A stretch of DNA of 16,435 nt. Origin: Gammaproteobacteria bacterium UBA3532. Its GTDB lineage: Bacteria > Pseudomonadota > Gammaproteobacteria > Enterobacterales > UBA3532. Positions 15,375-16,435 of the stretch are shown here, in pieces; position 1 is the first letter of the stretch, and every line of letters starts with the position of its first letter. Position numbers and translations under genes: made by a program. A model generated the notes under the pieces. It was not told where the DNA came from. It worked only from the letters and a program-made list of their open reading frames with translations, and ran no database searches. The stretch covers positions 1 to 16,435 of the forward strand of contig DFOV01000139.1 of assembly GCA_002376965.1 (NCBI GenBank), read 5' to 3'.

Positions 15375-16160
15375 TCACTTTGAATACAACCACTTATGAA
15401 ATGCCTGCCTTTCCTCGGTACTGGCTTTATTCCAAAGTGCCTGCAACTGTTCGACAACCGAAGATTTTTTTTCAACCAGCGTATAGCTCTCTTGAGTTAG
15501 CTGCGCATCGGCAACCACATCTTTTTCTAAATCTTTAGGTGCGGGGGGCGAAACAGGTTTCACCGCAACTGTCTTTTGCTGTACTACCGGTTTCTGGGCT
15601 ACCGGTTTCTGTACTACCGATTTCTGTACTACAGGCGCATCGTCGTTACCAAAAAACTTATCTACTAAAGAGCTTTCTTGATTCTTATAACTATCCAATT
15701 GCGCAACAATTTTATTGCTTGAACTATCTACTAACCAAGCCGATAGCTGCTCTTTAACCTTTATTGCATCCGAATACTGTTCGATCTCTTGGTGGGACAA
15801 CCTATAGCGCTCCCCTGCTTCTAATTGTGTAGCCACGTAATAAACCGGGGACTCAATCACATCATGTTCATCATTGCCTAGCTCCCACAGCCGCTCATAG
15901 CGAAAGCTCAATTTCACTGTCCCAGGCATAATATGGTAGACGCGTTCAGGAGCGGCTAATAGCGGAGCCGATACTTTTAGATCATTGATTGCAACTAATT
16001 CCATATCGGATGGAACATGGACGCTTGCAACCTGCTCAACCGCCTTAACAGGCCCATCGTAGGCCCTAAAAATATCAAGCTTTTGTTGCGTACTCGCACA
16101 AGACGCTAAAAACATACAGAACATCATCGCCCAAAAATTTCTCACAACGCATTTCTCCAT
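15375..16160 (-). CDS. Putative lipoprotein with a pentapeptide repeat linker
   Basis: This 261-residue protein has a short hydrophobic signal and a lipobox LASC with lipidated C21; the next residue is Ala, so outer-membrane sorting is expected. A beta-rich domain (about 40-155) contains VPSDMELVAIND and an LSFRYERLWEL strand, faintly like YccT/DUF2057 proteins; I do not claim membership. Residues 177-202 are a low-complexity linker of VVQKP-like repeats followed by PPAPK, then a helical, charged C-terminal segment (about 208-261). The ATG at 16160 has no clear ribosome site. A GTG at 16145 (residue 6) has GGAG 9 bases upstream and still leaves a full signal peptide, so it may be the real start. 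The function is unknown. rpoH follows on the same strand with 221 bases between. Confidence 0.7.
   Translation of the reverse strand: MEKCVVRNFWAMMFCMFLASCASTQQKLDIFRAYDGPVKAVEQVASVHVPSDMELVAINDLKVSAPLLAAPERVYHIMPGTVKLSFRYERLWELGNDEHDVIESPVYYVATQLEAGERYRLSHQEIEQYSDAIKVKEQLSAWLVDSSSNKIVAQLDSYKNQESSLVDKFFGNDDAPVVQKSVVQKPVAQKPVVQQKTVAVKPVSPPAPKDLEKDVVADAQLTQESYTLVEKKSSVVEQLQALWNKASTEERQAFHKWLYSK
15580..15639 (-). repeat. 15-bp tandem repeat, four copies, in the lipoprotein gene
   Basis: Four adjacent 15-base units start at 15580, 15595, 15610 and 15625 on the plus strand; the first three share a taccg(g/a)tttc core and the last is degenerate. They encode the VVQKP/VAQKP repeats. The closeness of the DNA copies suggests slippage and possible copy-number variation among strains. 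Confidence 0.8.
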
Positions 16161-16307
16161 TTCGATAAAAAATAGGCGCTACCCGCCATAATTGAGGGCA
16201 AACCAAAATTGGCGATATTTTACTACCTTTTCATGAAATTGATATGACAACCATCAAGTTGCTCCTTTATACGACACAACGATTAAAATATTGATCGTCA
16301 GTCTTCA

Positions 16308-16336
16308 TTGCTGATTATTTCAGCTAGACTTATATA
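16308..16336 (+). promoter_or_regulatory. Candidate sigma-70 promoter for the edge gene
   Basis: TTGCTG (16308-16313), a 17-base spacer and TATATA (16331-16336) place a start about 30 bases before the ATG at 16374. The spacer contains a small dyad, GCTGA-N5-TCAGC (16310-16324), which could be an operator; that is speculative. Confidence 0.45.
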
Positions 16337-16373
16337 AAACGTTATCTTTAAGAACTCAATTCAAGGCTCTCTT

Positions 16374-16435
16374 ATGCAAACAAAACCTTTAGATAAAATA
16401 CCAGCGGCGAAGCTTGAGGAGTTATTGGCGGGCAT
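16374..16435 (+). CDS. Start of an unidentified gene cut by the window edge
   Basis: An ATG at 16374 with AAGG 8 bases upstream opens a frame of 20 complete codons, MQTKPLDKIPAAKLEELLAG, running off the edge. The segment is charged and helix-prone, with no signal peptide. It is divergent from the lipoprotein gene and has a candidate promoter. It is too short to assign a family. Confidence 0.5.
   Translation, partial: MQTKPLDKIPAAKLEELLAG

Noticed and set aside
16231..16254. Seven-codon minus-strand frame (MVVISIS) with AAGGAG 7 bases upstream, about 70 bases before the lipoprotein gene; a possible leader peptide.
   Set aside because: There is no attenuator hairpin, no repeated regulatory codon and no supporting promoter; a chance ribosome site is more likely.

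Overview
The window looks like chromosomal DNA of a free-living, probably marine or aquatic gammaproteobacterium of moderate GC. The basis is a RpoH with a gammaproteobacterial RpoH box, a monofunctional HisB in the order hisB-hisH-hisA-hisF, an E. coli-like CpsG/ManB phosphomannomutase, and a large secreted amylase with calcium-loop repeats. The species cannot be fixed from the sequence. I saw no tRNA, rRNA, CRISPR array, insertion sequence or phage gene.

Layout. (1) 58-2718, plus strand: a compact three-gene operon of a TIGR04283-type glycosyltransferase, an ArsM-type arsenite methyltransferase and a radical SAM enzyme. It looks like an organoarsenical (arsenosugar-like) pathway, but the radical SAM protein is not the usual ArsS. 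(2) 2756-6594, minus strand: surface-sugar precursor genes in transcription order manB/cpsG, ugd, UDP-glucuronate-epimerase-like. A clear intrinsic terminator lies between ugd and the epimerase. (3) 6796-10614, minus strand: a 1272-residue secreted alpha-amylase with six 50-residue FG-GAP/VCBS-like repeats, Ig-like domains, a starch-binding module and a GH13 catalytic domain. (4) 10615-10962: a 348-base gene-free control region between the amylase and a small zinc-ribbon gene. It holds a perfect FNR/Anr-type palindrome and G-rich direct repeats. (5) 10963-11244, plus strand: the zinc-ribbon protein, ending two bases from hisF. (6) 11247-14063, minus strand: hisB-hisH-hisA-hisF. (7) 14302-15153, minus strand: rpoH, with an intrinsic terminator and a sigma-E-like promoter. 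(8) 15375-16160, minus strand: a lipoprotein with a pentapeptide repeat. (9) 16374 to the edge, plus strand: the start of an unidentified gene.

How the parts work together. ArsM would methylate arsenic, and the radical SAM enzyme and glycosyltransferase could then build a sugar-linked organoarsenical. ManB, Ugd and the epimerase would supply mannose-1-phosphate, UDP-glucuronate and UDP-galacturonate for capsule, LPS or exopolysaccharide. HisB and HisHAF carry out central steps of histidine synthesis; hisG, hisD, hisC and hisI/E are not in the window. RpoH directs the heat-shock response.

The most interesting items are the arsenic cluster with its non-ArsS radical SAM enzyme, the architecture of the amylase, the perfect FNR-type box, and a 21-bp tandem duplication at the hisH/hisA junction that creates a misleading in-frame extension of HisA.
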